Assembly (NCBI GenBank): GCA_030686995.1
Contig: CM060692.1
Location: forward strand, 10,397,465-10,461,464
Reading direction: 5' to 3'
Length of the DNA stretch: 64,000 bases
From: Artemisia argyi
Taxonomy: Eukaryota; Streptophyta; Magnoliopsida; Asterales; Asteraceae
Shown here: positions 36,954 through 49,186 of the stretch, one piece after another
Layout: each line of letters starts with the position of its first letter
How positions within the stretch are numbered: position 1 is the first letter of the stretch
Translations under genes and position numbers: made by a program
Notes under the pieces: model-generated
The model's input: only the letters and a program-made list of their open reading frames with translations
Told to the model about the DNA's origin: nothing
The model's database searches: none

Positions 36954-38801
36954 TAACCCATGACTTTGAGTCTAGCTACAAGACTCGTAAATAAAGAAAA
37001 GCGCTTCTTGGGAGGCAACCCATGTTTTGTGTGATTTTATTTGTTTGATTGTTATTTGCTTCCGTATGCATGCTTTATTTTTATTGTTGGTAGATCATGT
37101 CTCTAAACTAAAATGTGGAAATACTTTACTTTGTTGTTTTGGCCTAGTCTTAACTCCACCTAAAGGTATTTTTGCAAAAGATAAGTGTAAGGGGAAACCC
37201 CAAATATGTTTTTAAGAAACAAACCGATCATGATTCTCCACAATATTAAATGAGCATGTATATTCGTATTTGTTAGAGGCAAATGCTTGTATTGAGTCAT
37301 AATGAAGTTTTGCAGGATTTTCCAGGAAGTAGGACCAAGTTTTTCCAGAAATTTTCTGGAAACTTAACATAAGGATTTCTGCAGGTCAATTCTGACGGCG
37401 TCAGGGGTTTACTCTTGACGGCGTCAGGAGTTAAAATCTGGAAATTTTACCGGTTTTGTTTTTCTAACGGAGTCTTATGGTTTTTGTGAATTATTAAGTT
37501 TTATAATCTCCAGGAGATCTGCAAACTTCATTACACAAGCATTATATGTTATCTTGTTTTCTAGGATTTAGAAACTTATATAGGATGCCGCCGATTTTAC
37601 GCGAGGTTGTCTTGTCTACTTTGTCAGGATTTACAAGTTATGTGTGACAAGAAGATGATTTATATTCTGGAAGGGAAGCTTTGATTGTTCATTTTCTTGG
37701 AGGAAGATTTAACCTGGCCATCCTATTATCCATACCGAGCGAATCAGGGGAGTATTTGATTTCATTCTTTTTACTTATTTCACTTTTACATTCTTTACTT
37801 GAACATTGGGTACAATGTTCATCTTAAGTGTAAGGGGAGGGTAAAAAGATGATACCTTACATATGCACTTTCGCTTGAGTTTGTTTTGTTTGATGGTAAA
37901 TGTGTAATAAAACTATAAGAAATACTTGTTAGTGTAATTTTAGCGCCAAATTTAAATTTTTTTACAACATTTAAGAGTGAAACTTTAGCCATAGCAAGCG
38001 TCTCATGGATAGGAGATTGTATGACTAGCACATAACCGTATATTCAGAAAAATTTTCCACCCAAATATGTGAGGTTCGCCTTTAGATTTGATAGGAAAAG
38101 CATTTACTATTAGGGCTTATGAGTGTACCGGTAGCATTTAGATTCTAGAACTTGCGTTAGTGAGGCATCCCGAGACCGCTAGTGAGACTACATTCGTGTG
38201 GTAGGATTTACTACATGATAAGAGGCATTAGGATCACCCTTGTGTTAAACCCGTATCATAATTACTTGACCATTTAAGTCATATTACTTGGCTAGTTAAG
38301 TCAACTAATTTTTCCCACACCCTTAGCGTTGTACTCATTTTTAGTACACGAAACCCCTAGTACACCCCTCCGAGCCTATCTTTTCGTTTCTAACTTTAAG
38401 CATCTTACTTAAAGGAAGAATTTGTTACACCCCACTTAAATGTACAACCAAATCGCCTTAGCCTTCCATGTATGCGCTCATTTTTAGTGCATTATTGTTA
38501 TTTGTTAAACCCTAAGTTAACTTTCTAATTGATTACATGGTTGCTAAGTCGAGTCATATCCTTGTACATATTGTTTTGGGACGATTGGGACTCATGGGTA
38601 AGTACTTATTTATGGAGTAATGGGGAAGAACATCATTTATTACCCCCATATGTACGTAATCTTAAAAGTGCTCCAAGTGTTTTGATTTTCTTAATTCGAG
38701 TCATTAGATTAGTTTAATGTAAAGTATGTAAAGATTCAAGTGTAAGGGGAATATTCATCCCCTATGATGTATTATTTTGGATGGTAGGGTAAGAGTGTAT
38801 A

Positions 38802-38840
<39 letters not shown>

Positions 38841-39422
38841 GAAAAAGAAAAAAAATAGAAAAGAGAAAAAACATACGGACTACCATCCCTTTTCATTCTA
38901 TGTTCATTTTATGTTTTTGTTATTTTTCATTTATTAGCTTAAGTCGAGTCTAGTCTTGGCTTAGCAACGCCACATTGTACATGTAATTAACCAAGATTGT
39001 TAACTCGCCACCAGTAAAACTTCCTTTATCCAACAAAACCATGTATTTCATATCCCTACACCTAACGTTACAACCCTTTAAAAGACCTCTTTGATAGTTT
39101 ATCCTAGGTGCTTACGCCATGTGGTGGAGGTTTGATCCTTTCCCAAGCCTATGGTAATATATTTTGCTATGACAGGTAGTGAGAGATATCTTCCGTTTCC
39201 ATATTGTAATTTACACTTTATAACACCCGAGAGATGTGAGTATCTAAACACTATTTGTGAGGTGCTTGTGTATGACCTCCGTGCTTGTCTATTGGTCTTT
39301 AGCGGAATGATTATTTGTTGTAATTACTTTTATATTAGTGTTAAATGACCCCTAACTTGTATTTTGATTAGAATAAAAGCGCATTTGCTTGAGGACAAGC
39401 AAATCTCAAGTGTAAGGGTATA
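36954..39422 (+). other. untranslated 3' region of element E
   Basis: Homologue of the regions in A, B and D in the opposite orientation. AAGTGTAAGGG(G) motifs at about 37183, 37827, 38739 and 39411; the last, with the palindrome GCTTGAGGACAAGC just upstream, lies against the 3' LTR and is the likely polypurine primer. TGACGGCGTCA copies at about 37393 and 37415. Poly(A) at about 38802-38840. Confidence 0.75.
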
Positions 39423-40838
39423 TGATGAGGCGAAAAATGATCCGTTTTTAGGGGGTCATTTAAGCCCGAATTCGAATTTATTTGATCAAATATTGCCCTA
39501 AATCGTTCCTTTTGTGATTTTAGGTACTTTGGGAGAGAAATCTGGAAAAGGAAGCAATTCGGACGTTTTTGGAGCATAAAAGTGAAGAAAACGCCAAAGT
39601 CTTAATTTTCCATGCTAGGAACAGTAGGTGACGGCGTCAAGAGCAACACCTTGACGGCGTCAAGAGCAAATTTTATGAATTTCCATGTCTACCCAGAACA
39701 GATTTGACGGCGTCATGTGGGAAGGGCGTCAAGAGTAAAAGAGTCATGACGGCCTGGAAGTATATAAGTCTTGACGGTGTCAGAAGTAGATCTAGGCAGT
39801 CCGAGGATTGTTTTGGCGGCGAGGTGATGGCGTCACAAGATTACTCTTGACGCCGTCAAACCTATTTTTCTATATATAGTTTTCTAATTTTTCACATTGA
39901 AAAGGAGAAGTTTTGGGAGAAACCCTAAGTACGATTTTGGTGTAACTTTACAGGTTTTTCAAGGGTTCCAACCCCTTGATACCTTGCATGATTAATCAAG
40001 ATAAGTGTTCTTCTAATTCAATCAATATGTCTATGTGTTGGTTGTCTATATCATGTTCTTGTCTTAATTCTATCATGCTAGGCTAGATCTCTTTTGTGTT
40101 TGCTTAGATCTAATGAAACCTAGATATTGATTATGTGTTGATTACTTGTTTATTCTTGTCTTGGATGAATGATTTATATGTTAGGCTTAAGAAAACTGGC
40201 AGATCTCCAATTGGTAACATGCTTGAACGTCTTAAGAAACATGAACCAACGCGCACTAGGTCTTTATTGGTTGTATTTAATGCATGAGCCACTGTTTACA
40301 ATCCCTATAGTTGTGTTGGGCATGGTGTAGGAGGAGATAAGAGCTCATAGAATTGGGGAGTTATGTGTGCCACCCCATGAATGGTATTAAGGAATACGAT
40401 CCGTCATCCATGCAATTATAACAAGTAATTAACGTGTAAAAGATATCTAGGGAGTAGTAAAATCTAAGTAAACACATTTTCTCCAATTACTGCTCACAAC
40501 CTTAGTATAAATTAATTTATTTTCATTTTCAGTATTTTATTTTGATTGCATCTTAGTATTGGGTTAGTTGAATAACAACTAATTCCGCCCACTCTTCCAA
40601 AACTCGAGATTTTTATTTGCTTTCTAAAAAATATAAAATACAAAAATACTCATCCCTCACCTTTAGAACTAGTATTTAGGCTTTCTAATCCTAGCGACAC
40701 TATTCCTAAGCTGAACGATCAATCCCCCGGTACTTGTCACTATACTATACTACAACGATCAGGTACACTGCCTGGTGGGGGTTGTAAGCTTCTCGAGATC
40801 CCTCAAAAGGTAAAACCTGTTGCGATTCCCACGCATCA
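39423..40838 (+). repeat. 3' LTR of element E
   Basis: 1416 bp, few differences from 34354-35769 (for example GACGGTGTCAG for GACGGCGTCAG). Confidence 0.94.
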
Positions 40839-40843
40839 CACTA

Positions 40844-41879
40844 CTCCCTAGATATCTTTTACAGGTTAATTACTTGTTATAGTTGCGTGGATGACGGGTT
40901 ATATTCCTTAATACCAATCATGGGGTGGCGTACTTACTTCCCCAATTCTATAAGCTCCTACTTCACTCCTATGTCGAGCCTGCAAGAAGCTCCTAACATG
41001 GGATCACTAGAATTCGCTCATGCATTAAATACAACCATAAAAACCTAGTACACATCGGTTCATGTTTCTTAAGACGTTTAAGCAAGTTACAAAATGGAGA
41101 TCTGCCAGTTTTCTTAAGCCTAACATTGAAATCATTCATCCATTACATCTATAAACAAGCAATCAACCTATAATGAACATCTAGGTTTCATTACATCTAA
41201 GCAAACACACAAAAGATCTAGCCTAGCATGTTAAAATCAAGACAAACATAAGATATATTCTAACAACACATAGACATATTGAATGAATTGAAAGAAAACT
41301 TATCTCAATTGAACATGAAGGGTTTCAAGGGGTGAAAACCCTTGAAAATATTGTTACAAACGAGCTAGGGTTCATAAAGTTCGGCCCTAGAATTCTCCAC
41401 ACACACGTTCCTCTTTAATGAATGAAATTTAGAAAAGTATATATAGATTTTATGAGGTGACGGCGTCAAGAGTAAAATTCTGACGCTGTCATCTCGCCGC
41501 CAATAAAGTTCTCGGACTGCCTAGATCTAGGTCTGACGCCGTTATGTGTATTTCTGCTCTGGGCCGTCACCACATTTACTCTTGACGCCCTTGTTCTGAC
41601 GCCGTCACGTTTTCTCTGGGCCGTCATCCATTTTGCTCCTGATGCCGTCATCTTTTCTTTCTTGACGCCGTCAGGTACTGTTCCCAGCAAGGAAAATCAA
41701 GACTTTGTCGTTTTCTTCACTTTTATGCTCCAAAAACATCCAAAATGCTTCCTTTTCCAGAATTCACTCCCAAAGTACCTAAAATCACAAAAGGAACGAT
41801 TTAGGGCAATATTTGATCAATTAAATTCCAATTCCGGCTTAAATGACCCCTTAAAAACTGGTCATTTTTCGCCTCATCA
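40844..41879 (-). repeat. 5' LTR of element D, U3-side part
   Basis: Continues 33968-34353 after element E. Contains the D promoter: TGACGSCGTCA copies at 41458-41693 on the minus strand upstream of TATATATAG-like sequence (41447-41439). Ends CGCCTCATCA with ACCAC duplicated beyond. Confidence 0.88.
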
Positions 41880-42742
41880 ACCACCATCACAGTCAAGCCT
41901 CCATCACCCTCTCGATCATGTTATCCGGGATCGAGAAAGTTTGCACTCGGCTTGAGCTTGACTCGAAAAGCTCGATTTATCTGTAAAGATGTGTTTTCTG
42001 ACACAAATTAAAATTGAAATATAATATAACCTAATAATTGAATTCGGTTCGACTTCAGCTCGAAAAGCTTGATACATTCATAAATAAATATTTACACTTA
42101 GTACACTTAAAAAAAAATAATAATAAAAAAAACATATTTTATATTACTTATAAGCTCGAGAACTCAACAATAACTCGAGTCGAACTTATATAAGATTGAG
42201 CTCAACTCATTAAACATTTCAAGCTCATTTTTCCCCAAAATGAAAACACTAACACTTACACTGATCCTGCCCCTAATTTTTCACCAAAAATTTCAATCTC
42301 CCGCTCAAGATCCCTCCCTTTTTCCCCAAAAATCAAAACACTAACACTTACACTAGTCAGATCTATCTTCTCTCTATTCATCTCTTCTCCTTCTCTCTAG
42401 AACCGATTCACACCACCGCCACACTTCACCGCCTTATCTCGCCATGGTTCCACCAACCATCGCTCCTCCACGCCATCACCGTCATCAAGACAAGGGAACT
42501 GTATGGGAGACTTTGTTTGCTTCGGTTGTTTGGTTCGAGATAACAACCAGCATCACAGTCGAGCCACCATCACCCTCATCTCACCTATCCTACTCTGTTC
42601 ATGGGTATGCTCAAACACATATTTAATTTATATTTTCTTAAATGTGTAATCGAATATAAAATGATTTAAATTGATTTTCGTGGATTAAACTAGCCTAAAA
42701 CATGTTTTTGATTATAAATTCGTGTTGTGGTAATCGTTGCAG

Positions 42743-43345
42743 GTAGACTTATTAAGACGAAATATAGTTTTCCTGTTTATTGGAATGGAGACAATCGACG
42801 TGTTCTAAGAGGCCACTGTTTTGCTCGTAAAGGGAGTCTTGATTGGTTTCCACTCCGGGAGGATGTTGCTGAACAGTTGGAGTTTGCTTATCGCAGTTGC
42901 GTAAGTTATCTGTCAAAAGATTAACATAACATATGTTATATAGGAAATTAACTCAAATATGGTTGCTTTTTGTCAAACTGTTTTATTTGTACCAAATGTT
43001 AGTGATTTGCTTGCTTGGTAATGTGTTTGACATTTATTCGTTCCACGTTTTGCACTGCATAAAATTGCAACCAATTGTATATTATTTGTTGCCCGAGTCG
43101 ATATGCAACCCGTATGTTTGTTTTTGAGGCTAAACTTATATTTGGGACATCTAATGTTGTTGTCTTTTATGTTAGCATTAATCACGTTACTTATTTCTTG
43201 CAGGGGGTACATGCTATTTTCACGAGTGAGGATGATACATGGGATGCCTGGCTAAAAATTCCCTCAGATGGATTTTTGATGCTTATTAATTTTCTAGGCG
43301 TGGGTATGCTCCATCTCAGTCACCAAAGCCAACCAATGTATATTT
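42743..43345 (+). pseudogene. SGR2-like (PA-preferring phospholipase A1) gene fragment in CACTA
   Basis: Exon 1 (42743-42900, between TTGCAG and GTAAGT) reads TKYSFPVYWNGDNRRVLRGH, CFARKGSLDWFPLREDVAEQ, LEFAYRS. Exon 2 (from 43204, after TTGCAG) reads GVHAIFTSEDDTWDAWLK and, in another frame, RGYAPSQSPKPTN up to a GTATAT donor near 43340. These match consecutive N-terminal segments of plant SHOOT GRAVITROPISM 2, whose intact form is a vacuolar-membrane/endomembrane lipase required for shoot gravitropism. The intervening RRSFQPSGL-like segment and the whole DDHD catalytic region are missing, and exon 2 is frameshifted. It is a captured gene fragment, not a working enzyme. Confidence 0.8.
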
Positions 43346-43872
43346 TTACGGTTTCATGATTGGCAGATCTTATATTATGCAGCGTTATTAGTGCCTTAGT
43401 TTCTTACATTTCCCATATTTTTTTTGCAGAAAGAAACTGGCATTAGACTCAGATGTAAGCCACTTTTTATGTTGTTAACAATTTCATTTTCTAATGATAA
43501 CACCATTGTATTTCTTAAGTTATATTGCAGGTGACCACTCCAATGGCCATTGAAACTTTGGAAAACGTACCAGTAATGGAAACAGTGGTAAGTAATAAAA
43601 CATCCACCTTTGATTTTTTTTAGCTTTACGTACATGACTAATGTACCGTGTTTTATATATACATATAAGAACCTGTTAAAACTATCGGACATACGAAAAC
43701 GCTTGAGCCACGACAAACCGGTTCTACAGGTTACACCACCAACTATGATACCAAATATTAGTGAACAAAATGCAGGACTAAATATATATATTTGCTTCAT
43801 TTATATACATTCGATTTTTATTGAATTTGAAATGCAATTGTATATATATTTGCTTCATTTATATACATTCTG

Positions 43873-43920
<48 letters not shown>

Positions 43921-44352
43921 TATCAGTAGTAACTCTGCTCCAGCAGTACTAACGTGGTACTAGTATTAACTCTCCTATCATGTTTGTGCAGATAGTTGAA
44001 CCAGTGGCTCATCTAGTTATGTTATGTTGTGAGCTTTGACATGTTCTAGTCCTGCTCTCATCCTGATGTGTTGATATGCAGCAGCCTACATTTTCAAGGC
44101 TTTTATATCCAGATGATGAGATTAGATCAATGGGAGAAAAACTTGTAAGTTTAACTGCAAATTTTATTAGTATGTTCATTGTTTTGGATTAAAGTCTTCA
44201 TGATGTTGTTTGAATTACTGCTAATCATGTTTGTGTTAATATTGCTTAGATGGATTTAGTGCAGCTCATGAACTTCAAAGAAAATGTGGCCAAGTATTTA
44301 CTACTGCTAGTACAAAAGTTACTACTGCTAGTTAAAGTTGGTACTGCTTAGA
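43346..44352 (+). other. exon-like stretches downstream of the SGR2 fragment
   Basis: Short frames with plausible splice borders: 43430-43456 (KKLALDSD), 43532-43589 (VTTPMAIETLENVPVMETV, ending GTG|GTAAGT), about 43670-43729 (EPVKTIGHTKTLEPRQTGST) and 44082-44144 (QPTFSRLLYPDDEIRSMGEK). They could be further SGR2-like exons or a chimaeric transcript of the CACTA element. A (TA)n tract interrupts them. No domain recognised. Confidence 0.35.
43876..43919. repeat. (TA)n microsatellite
   Basis: About 22 TA units within an intron-like stretch. Confidence 0.93.
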
Positions 44353-44559
44353 AATTAAGACCGCTCGAAGTTGCTACTTGCTTATGGAAAAGATTATAGA
44401 TACTTATAAAGAAACTATTGTAAGCTGACTAGGACACCTTGGTGTATAAAAGGATTTCCAATTTTATATTTTGTTCAGTTATATACATTCCAATTTTATT
44501 GTATTTGAATTTGTTTTGATATATATTTGAATTGTTTTGATATATATTGATTTTTTAAA

Positions 44560-45749
44560 TGTGACTAAAAGATGCATATAGTCACACTTATTAACACTTT
44601 TGGTCACTGTTTGCTTTAGTCGTTGTGTGACTAAATACTATCGAAGGCCACACAAACATAAAATTCACGTGGCCATTGGATGATCTATAGTCACACAAAA
44701 TACACATTTCTTCACTTTAAACAACATATGGTTACACTTATTTACACTTTTGGCCACTGCTTGATTAATGGTATGTGACTAAATACCCAAAACAAACATG
44801 CTTTGTGTGACTAAATATTACAAAAGGCCACACAAAAATAAAATTCACGTGGCAATAGTCACACAAAATACACATTTTTTCACTTTAAACAGCAAATGGT
44901 CACACTTATTAACACTTTTGGCCACTGTTTGCTTAATGGTATGTGACTAAATACCCAAAACAAACATGCTTTGTGTGACTAAATATTACAAAAGGCCATA
45001 CAAACATAAAATTCATGTGGCCATTGGGTGATCAATAGTCACACAAAATACACATTTCTTCCCTTTAAACAGCATATGGTCACACTTATTAACACTTTTG
45101 ACCACTGTTTGCTTAATGGTATGTGACTAAATACCCAAAACAAACATGCTTTGTGTGACTAAATATTACAAAAGGCCACGCAAACATAAACTTCATGTGG
45201 CCATTGGATGATCAATAGTCACACAAAATACACATTTCTTCACTTTAAACAGCATATGGTCACACTTATTCACACTTTTAGCCACTTTGTGTTAAATTGT
45301 ATGTGACTAACTCCAAAAAATTAACACCCATTGTGTGACTAAATCATCACAAACGTCACATTTATTGTATATTCATGTGGCCACAGGACGGGAAATAGTC
45401 ACACAAAATACACATTTACTTGAATATATCATCTCAAATGTCACATGCATTATATATTTATGTGGCCAAAGGTTGAAAAATAGTTACTCTCAAAAAACAT
45501 TCGCATGACTATAAAGTGTTTACGGTCACTGATAATGACTAATCAAACAAAATTTGTGTCTAATTTGTCACACATACTCGGGGTTTTGGTCACTTTTTTT
45601 CGATGGAAAAGGTCACGAACTCAATAATGTGACCATCTGCCACCTACGGTGGCGGGACCTTTAGTGACACACAACGAAAAAAACGTGTGTGACTATAGGC
45701 ATATCGTCACACATTTTTGGCGTGACCAATACAACTTTTTGTACCAGTG
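44560..45749. repeat. right subterminal repeats of the CACTA element
   Basis: Four to five tandem units of about 175-178 bp (GGTCACACTTATTAACACTT at about 44573, 44896, 45078; related copies at 44735 and 45255), each with several TGTGACTAAAT and GTCACAC motifs. Degenerate motifs continue to the inverted end CCAGTG at 45749. Confidence 0.85.
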
Positions 45750-45861
45750 TAGGTTGATTGGACACTTATGATTTAACTTGAATATGTTAATTAGGCGCCC
45801 AGCCAAAGGCTACTTAAACTTCGAGATAATAATAGTCTTTAAAGATATAACATGAACCTAC

Positions 45862-45926
45862 CTTGCTAAAAATTCTTGAAAAAATGTTGACTTTAGCAGC
45901 TACTTGACTCTTCTGCACAGGTATTA
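45862..45926 (-). pseudogene. ankyrin gene piece 4
   Basis: Between a CAAG acceptor and AAG|GTAGGTT donor; reads IPVQKSQVAAKVNIFSRIFS K. Joins the previous exon in phase 1 (YSL) and is separated from the 37-bp exon at 11429 by the CACTA-bearing intron. Confidence 0.65.
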
Positions 45927-46006
45927 CTTGCATCAAACAAAACAAAACAAATCAAGACCTATCTATAAGATGCTTAATGAAGAGATATGATGGAAGAGGG
46001 ATTTAC

Positions 46007-46156
46007 ATGAATAGATTAAACGACCCCAAAGTCCAAGCTTGCTTTCACTCGGAAAAATTTCTGGTTTCATAGCTAGTACTTGTAAAGCTGTTCCATCGTT
46101 CCTATCATATTCTAGCACGATGTTTGGGTGCTTATCAATAATATCTAACACCACAT
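46007..46156 (-). pseudogene. ankyrin gene piece 3
   Basis: After ATGATGCAG it reads VVLDIIDKHPNIVLEYDRND GTALQVLAMKPEIF..KLGLWGRLIYS and ends at TCAT|GTAAAT. Phase fits piece 2 (FYN|VVLD). Confidence 0.85.
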
Positions 46157-46400
46157 CTGCATCATGATATTCAACCCCTAGGTTAATTAATTTGTAATCA
46201 CTTAACCAAAAGTGATATAATGTGTACACCTTGGCGTTAACAATATGCGAAAGACAATGTTTGAACTGCCTCAACAGCCCACTGAAGATAATGTTCACCT
46301 GTGCAATTACATATTTGCTTAAGAGCTAACACTTGCATAATATAAATGTCGTTGGTTAGAATAAATAAAAGTTTGGAAGTAAGTAACATGCTACAATTAC

Positions 46401-46663
46401 TATAGAACCCAGCCATAATCGTGAGAGTAATGAGATCACCACCAGCCCATCCCGCATATGGACTATGCTCGTCCGAATTGTCATCAGGTGGTAAATCTGA
46501 AGTCACCGTCAGCAAGTACTTAAGTGTATCCTTATTCCCATGCCATGCCGCCAATTTTAACGGTGTAGCTTTTGAAGGATTAGGAACTCGTGTCATATCT
46601 GGATTCTGCTCCACTAAAAGCCTTGCAGCAGTCGTATTTCCAACTCTAGCAGCATAATGCAAC
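46401..46663 (-). pseudogene. ankyrin gene piece 2
   Basis: Reads LHYAARVGNTTAARLLVEQN, then SKATPLKLAAWHGNKDTLKY and GWAGGDLITLTIMAGFY, two ankyrin repeats, ending TATA|GTAATT. Its 5' edge 46656-46663 (AATGCAAC) is the hAT target duplication, so the exon is continuous with 57444 on the far side of the hAT. Confidence 0.88.
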
Positions 46664-47359
46664 CAGGGGCTGATCTAGCATGTAAGCAGGGTATGCACGT
46701 GCATACCATGTGTGAAATTTTACCAGTGTAATTGCTTTTTATTTTTTCAATAGTTAGTATAAAACATACTACAAATTTATAAGTGCACACCCTCTAAGAT
46801 ACTCGAAAATCATGAGTGCATACCTTTAGATTTCAAAGAAGTGAAAAAAGAAAGAAGAAGAAACAAAAGTATGATTGGTAACTTGAATATCTGGGCGACT
46901 GTATGTTGGTTGAAGACCATAAAGATGGTCAAGTAGTCAACTGGTACTTTCTGTATATTTTTTAAGGCCCAATTGTAATATAAAACTAATTAATTGGCAG
47001 TTATGACTTATAACATTAATTTTTTAGTCCACCTATTCCTTTCCAGCCCAACCCACTAAAAGGGCCATTTAATTTTTGTTAGAGTAACTAATTTTAGTAC
47101 TAACGGGGGTGGCAACCTTGCCACACCATAATTCAACATCAAGCAAAATTAACCAATAATATATTGCCAACACATTTCATAATTCACCATAACTCACCTT
47201 CATTTTTTAGCGGCATTCGTGATGCAAAAAAAAAATTCTAATTATATTATTTAAATTTTTTTTATTCATAATTATATTAAACAATTATATAAAAACATTA
47301 AATTTTATTAATAACTCAAAGAAAATTACATTATGCTTAGGAAAAAAAATATGAAAAAA

Positions 47360-48150
47360 CTAGTCATCGAGGTATGGTAAGTCTTGAGCCGCTACGTGCT
47401 CTATAAGATCATATCGGAGACGGTTATGGATATCTTCGTCGAGTAACTCATGGAGTACACTATCATCATAAATTGGCGCGACCGGCGGATCAATTATATG
47501 AACCGGTGATATTGCCATCCCATCGTCTTTTAAAATCATATTGTTCAATATAATACAAGTATAAACGATTTTTCGAATCTTTTGGACAGACATAGCCTGG
47601 AGAGGACGCTTAGAATAAACCATTTTCCCTTTAGACGACCAAAAGCTCGTTCGACATCCTTTCTTGCAGACTCTTTTAGCTTCTTGAATTGCTTTTCTTT
47701 TGGGTCAGTGGGATACGAATATGCTTTAACAAGTGTTGAATACTTAGGATAGATTCCATCGGTAAGATAATATCCACGTTTGTAAAGCTGTCCACCCAAA
47801 ACAAATGAACTGTTTGGTGCCGTTCCATTTCTCTCCGTAACATACAATGGAGACTGATTCAAAACATTGATATCGTTATTTGAACCGGGAGGACCAAAAA
47901 ACGAATGCCAAATCTACAAATCATTTGAAGCCGTCGCCTCAAGCATAATAATCGGGTATTGGTGATCACCTCTCTTATATTGGCCTCTCAAATGCTTAGG
48001 ACAATTTCACCAAACGAAATGTGTACAATCAATGCTACCAAGCATTCCAGGAATGTGATGTTTTTCTTCATGTGCCTCGAATATGCATGCAATGTCATGG
48101 GTTATCGACCTACGTAAGAACTCTCGCCCATATAACATTATAATCGCTCA
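47360..48150 (-). pseudogene. Harbinger transposase, C-terminal block
   Basis: Reads [124 protein letters not shown] and, in a shifted frame, IRKIVYTCIILNNMI. This is the Plant_tran/DDE_Tnp_4 nuclease with its three acidic residues (D in GSIDC, D in TDGIYP, E in DVERAFG). Two stops (TGA near 48005, TAG near 47922) and a frame change near 47600 inactivate it. Confidence 0.88.
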
Positions 48151-48185
48151 CAAAATTTATCAAGGCATTCACCTACAACATATTA

Positions 48186-48189
<4 letters not shown>

Positions 48190-48244
<55 letters not shown>
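48190..48244. repeat. (TA)n microsatellite at left edge of nested insertion
   Basis: About 26 TA units; mirrored by the (CT)n(TA)n tract at 56221-56320. Confidence 0.95.
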
Positions 48245-48247
<3 letters not shown>

Positions 48248-48474
48248 TATCTTTATTTTCATAACCCTATTAAGTGCGGGAAGTGCGAGAACCCTATCTA
48301 AGCCCTTCATTTTTTGATCAATGGCTGAAATGCTATGTGGCATATCTGTAACTAAAGAAAAGATGAGGCATTTTTGCTATATTAATAGAAGGGGTAGTAT
48401 AGGAATTTGGTATTAAAATATTTTCCAAACCGTATTATCCCAAGTAGATCTAGAAATCAAATAAATATTTCACT

Positions 48475-49178
48475 CTAGGGCTGAGCATCGGGCCGGATCC
48501 CGACCCGACCCGACCCGACCCGACCCGCCAATACTCGATACCGATTGAAGGCCAAATACTATACCGAGTCCCGAACCGATTTGTGTCGGGTCGGTTTCGG
48601 TTACAAACGGGATAAGTCGGGCGGTTATCGGGCTGAAATGCCAAGCCCGAATTTACAAATTCTCCAGCCCAATAGAAGCCCAGAAACAGATCCGGATAAA
48701 GTAGCATCACAATCCAAGCATCACAGGTTCATATATGGTAGAAGGCAGAAGCATCACAATAACCAAATTCATATATGGTAGATCCAGAAACAGATCAAGA
48801 TAAGTAGATAACCAATACGACGTCTTGAATTACAGAAGATGGTAGAAGGCAGAAGCATCACAGGTTCTTCTCTTTTAGATGATCTTGATCCATATATGCT
48901 TTCTGCGTTTGTGTATTTACTAAAAATGTGAAAGAAATCATGGTGAGATAATGAGGAGTGAGTATGTCGGCGTCTTTTTATACTAAACCTAAAATATGCC
49001 TTATACAATCGGGCTCATCGGGCTGCCGACGGTTTTGATACCGACCCGACCCGATACCGACACAAGGCAACTATTACAACCGACTCCCGACCCGTATGAC
49101 GTCGGTTCGGTTTCGGGCATATGTCGGGTCGGTCGGTTGGTCGGGCTAATCGGGTTACGGGCGGTTATGCTCAGCCCT
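48475..49178. mobile_element. hAT-type MITE
   Basis: Inverted ends (CT)AGGGCTGAGCAT and ATGCTCAGCCCT with 8-bp duplications ATTTCACT (48467-48474 and 49179-49186). Interior is dominated by CCCGACCCGACC-type and TCGGGTCGGTTTCGG repeats near both ends. Non-coding, 704 bp. Confidence 0.9.
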
Positions 49179-49186
49179 ATTTCACT

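Larger units (their letters stand above)
34354..40838 (+). mobile_element. element E: Athila-like LTR element with pseudo-protease ORF
   Basis: Two 1416-bp LTRs (34354-35769 and 39423-40838), nearly identical, with duplication CACTA (34349-34353 and 40839-40843). Plus orientation, the reverse of its host D. Primer site at 35776-35793. Carries no gag; its only ORF is a coiled-coil plus degenerate-protease protein. A 2.5-kb untranslated region precedes the 3' LTR. Nested position makes it the youngest of the D/E pair. Confidence 0.94.
27639..41879 (-). mobile_element. element D: Athila-like LTR element, gag and pseudo-protease
   Basis: 3' LTR 27639-29060; 5' LTR split into 33968-34353 and 40844-41879 by element E. 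Target duplication ACCAC at 27634-27638 and 41880-41884. Minus orientation, primer site TGGCGCCGCAGCCCGGGG near 33961. Codes for gag plus a degenerate protease with one nonsense codon and one frameshift; no reverse transcriptase or integrase. Older than E, which it hosts. Confidence 0.92.
26317..42545 (+). repeat. four tandem copies of a 440-680-bp CACTA segment
   Basis: The block TTCACCGCCTTATCTCGCC...GGTTCCACCAACCATCG...CATCACCGTCATCAAGACA recurs at about 26390-26520, 26830-26955, 27495-27625 and 42425-42545, with shared spacer DNA (ACAAGCTCGAGAACTCAACA near 26540, 27222 and 42152). Element D (14 kb) interrupts the third copy at 27638/41885. Short ORFs in these units are on the plus strand, as are the SGR2 exons that follow the fourth copy, so the block may be a multiplied 5' exon; that is an inference. 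Confidence 0.8.

Noticed and set aside
43610..43963. 117-codon frame with IYIYIY run
   Set aside because: Spans an intron-like stretch and a TA microsatellite.
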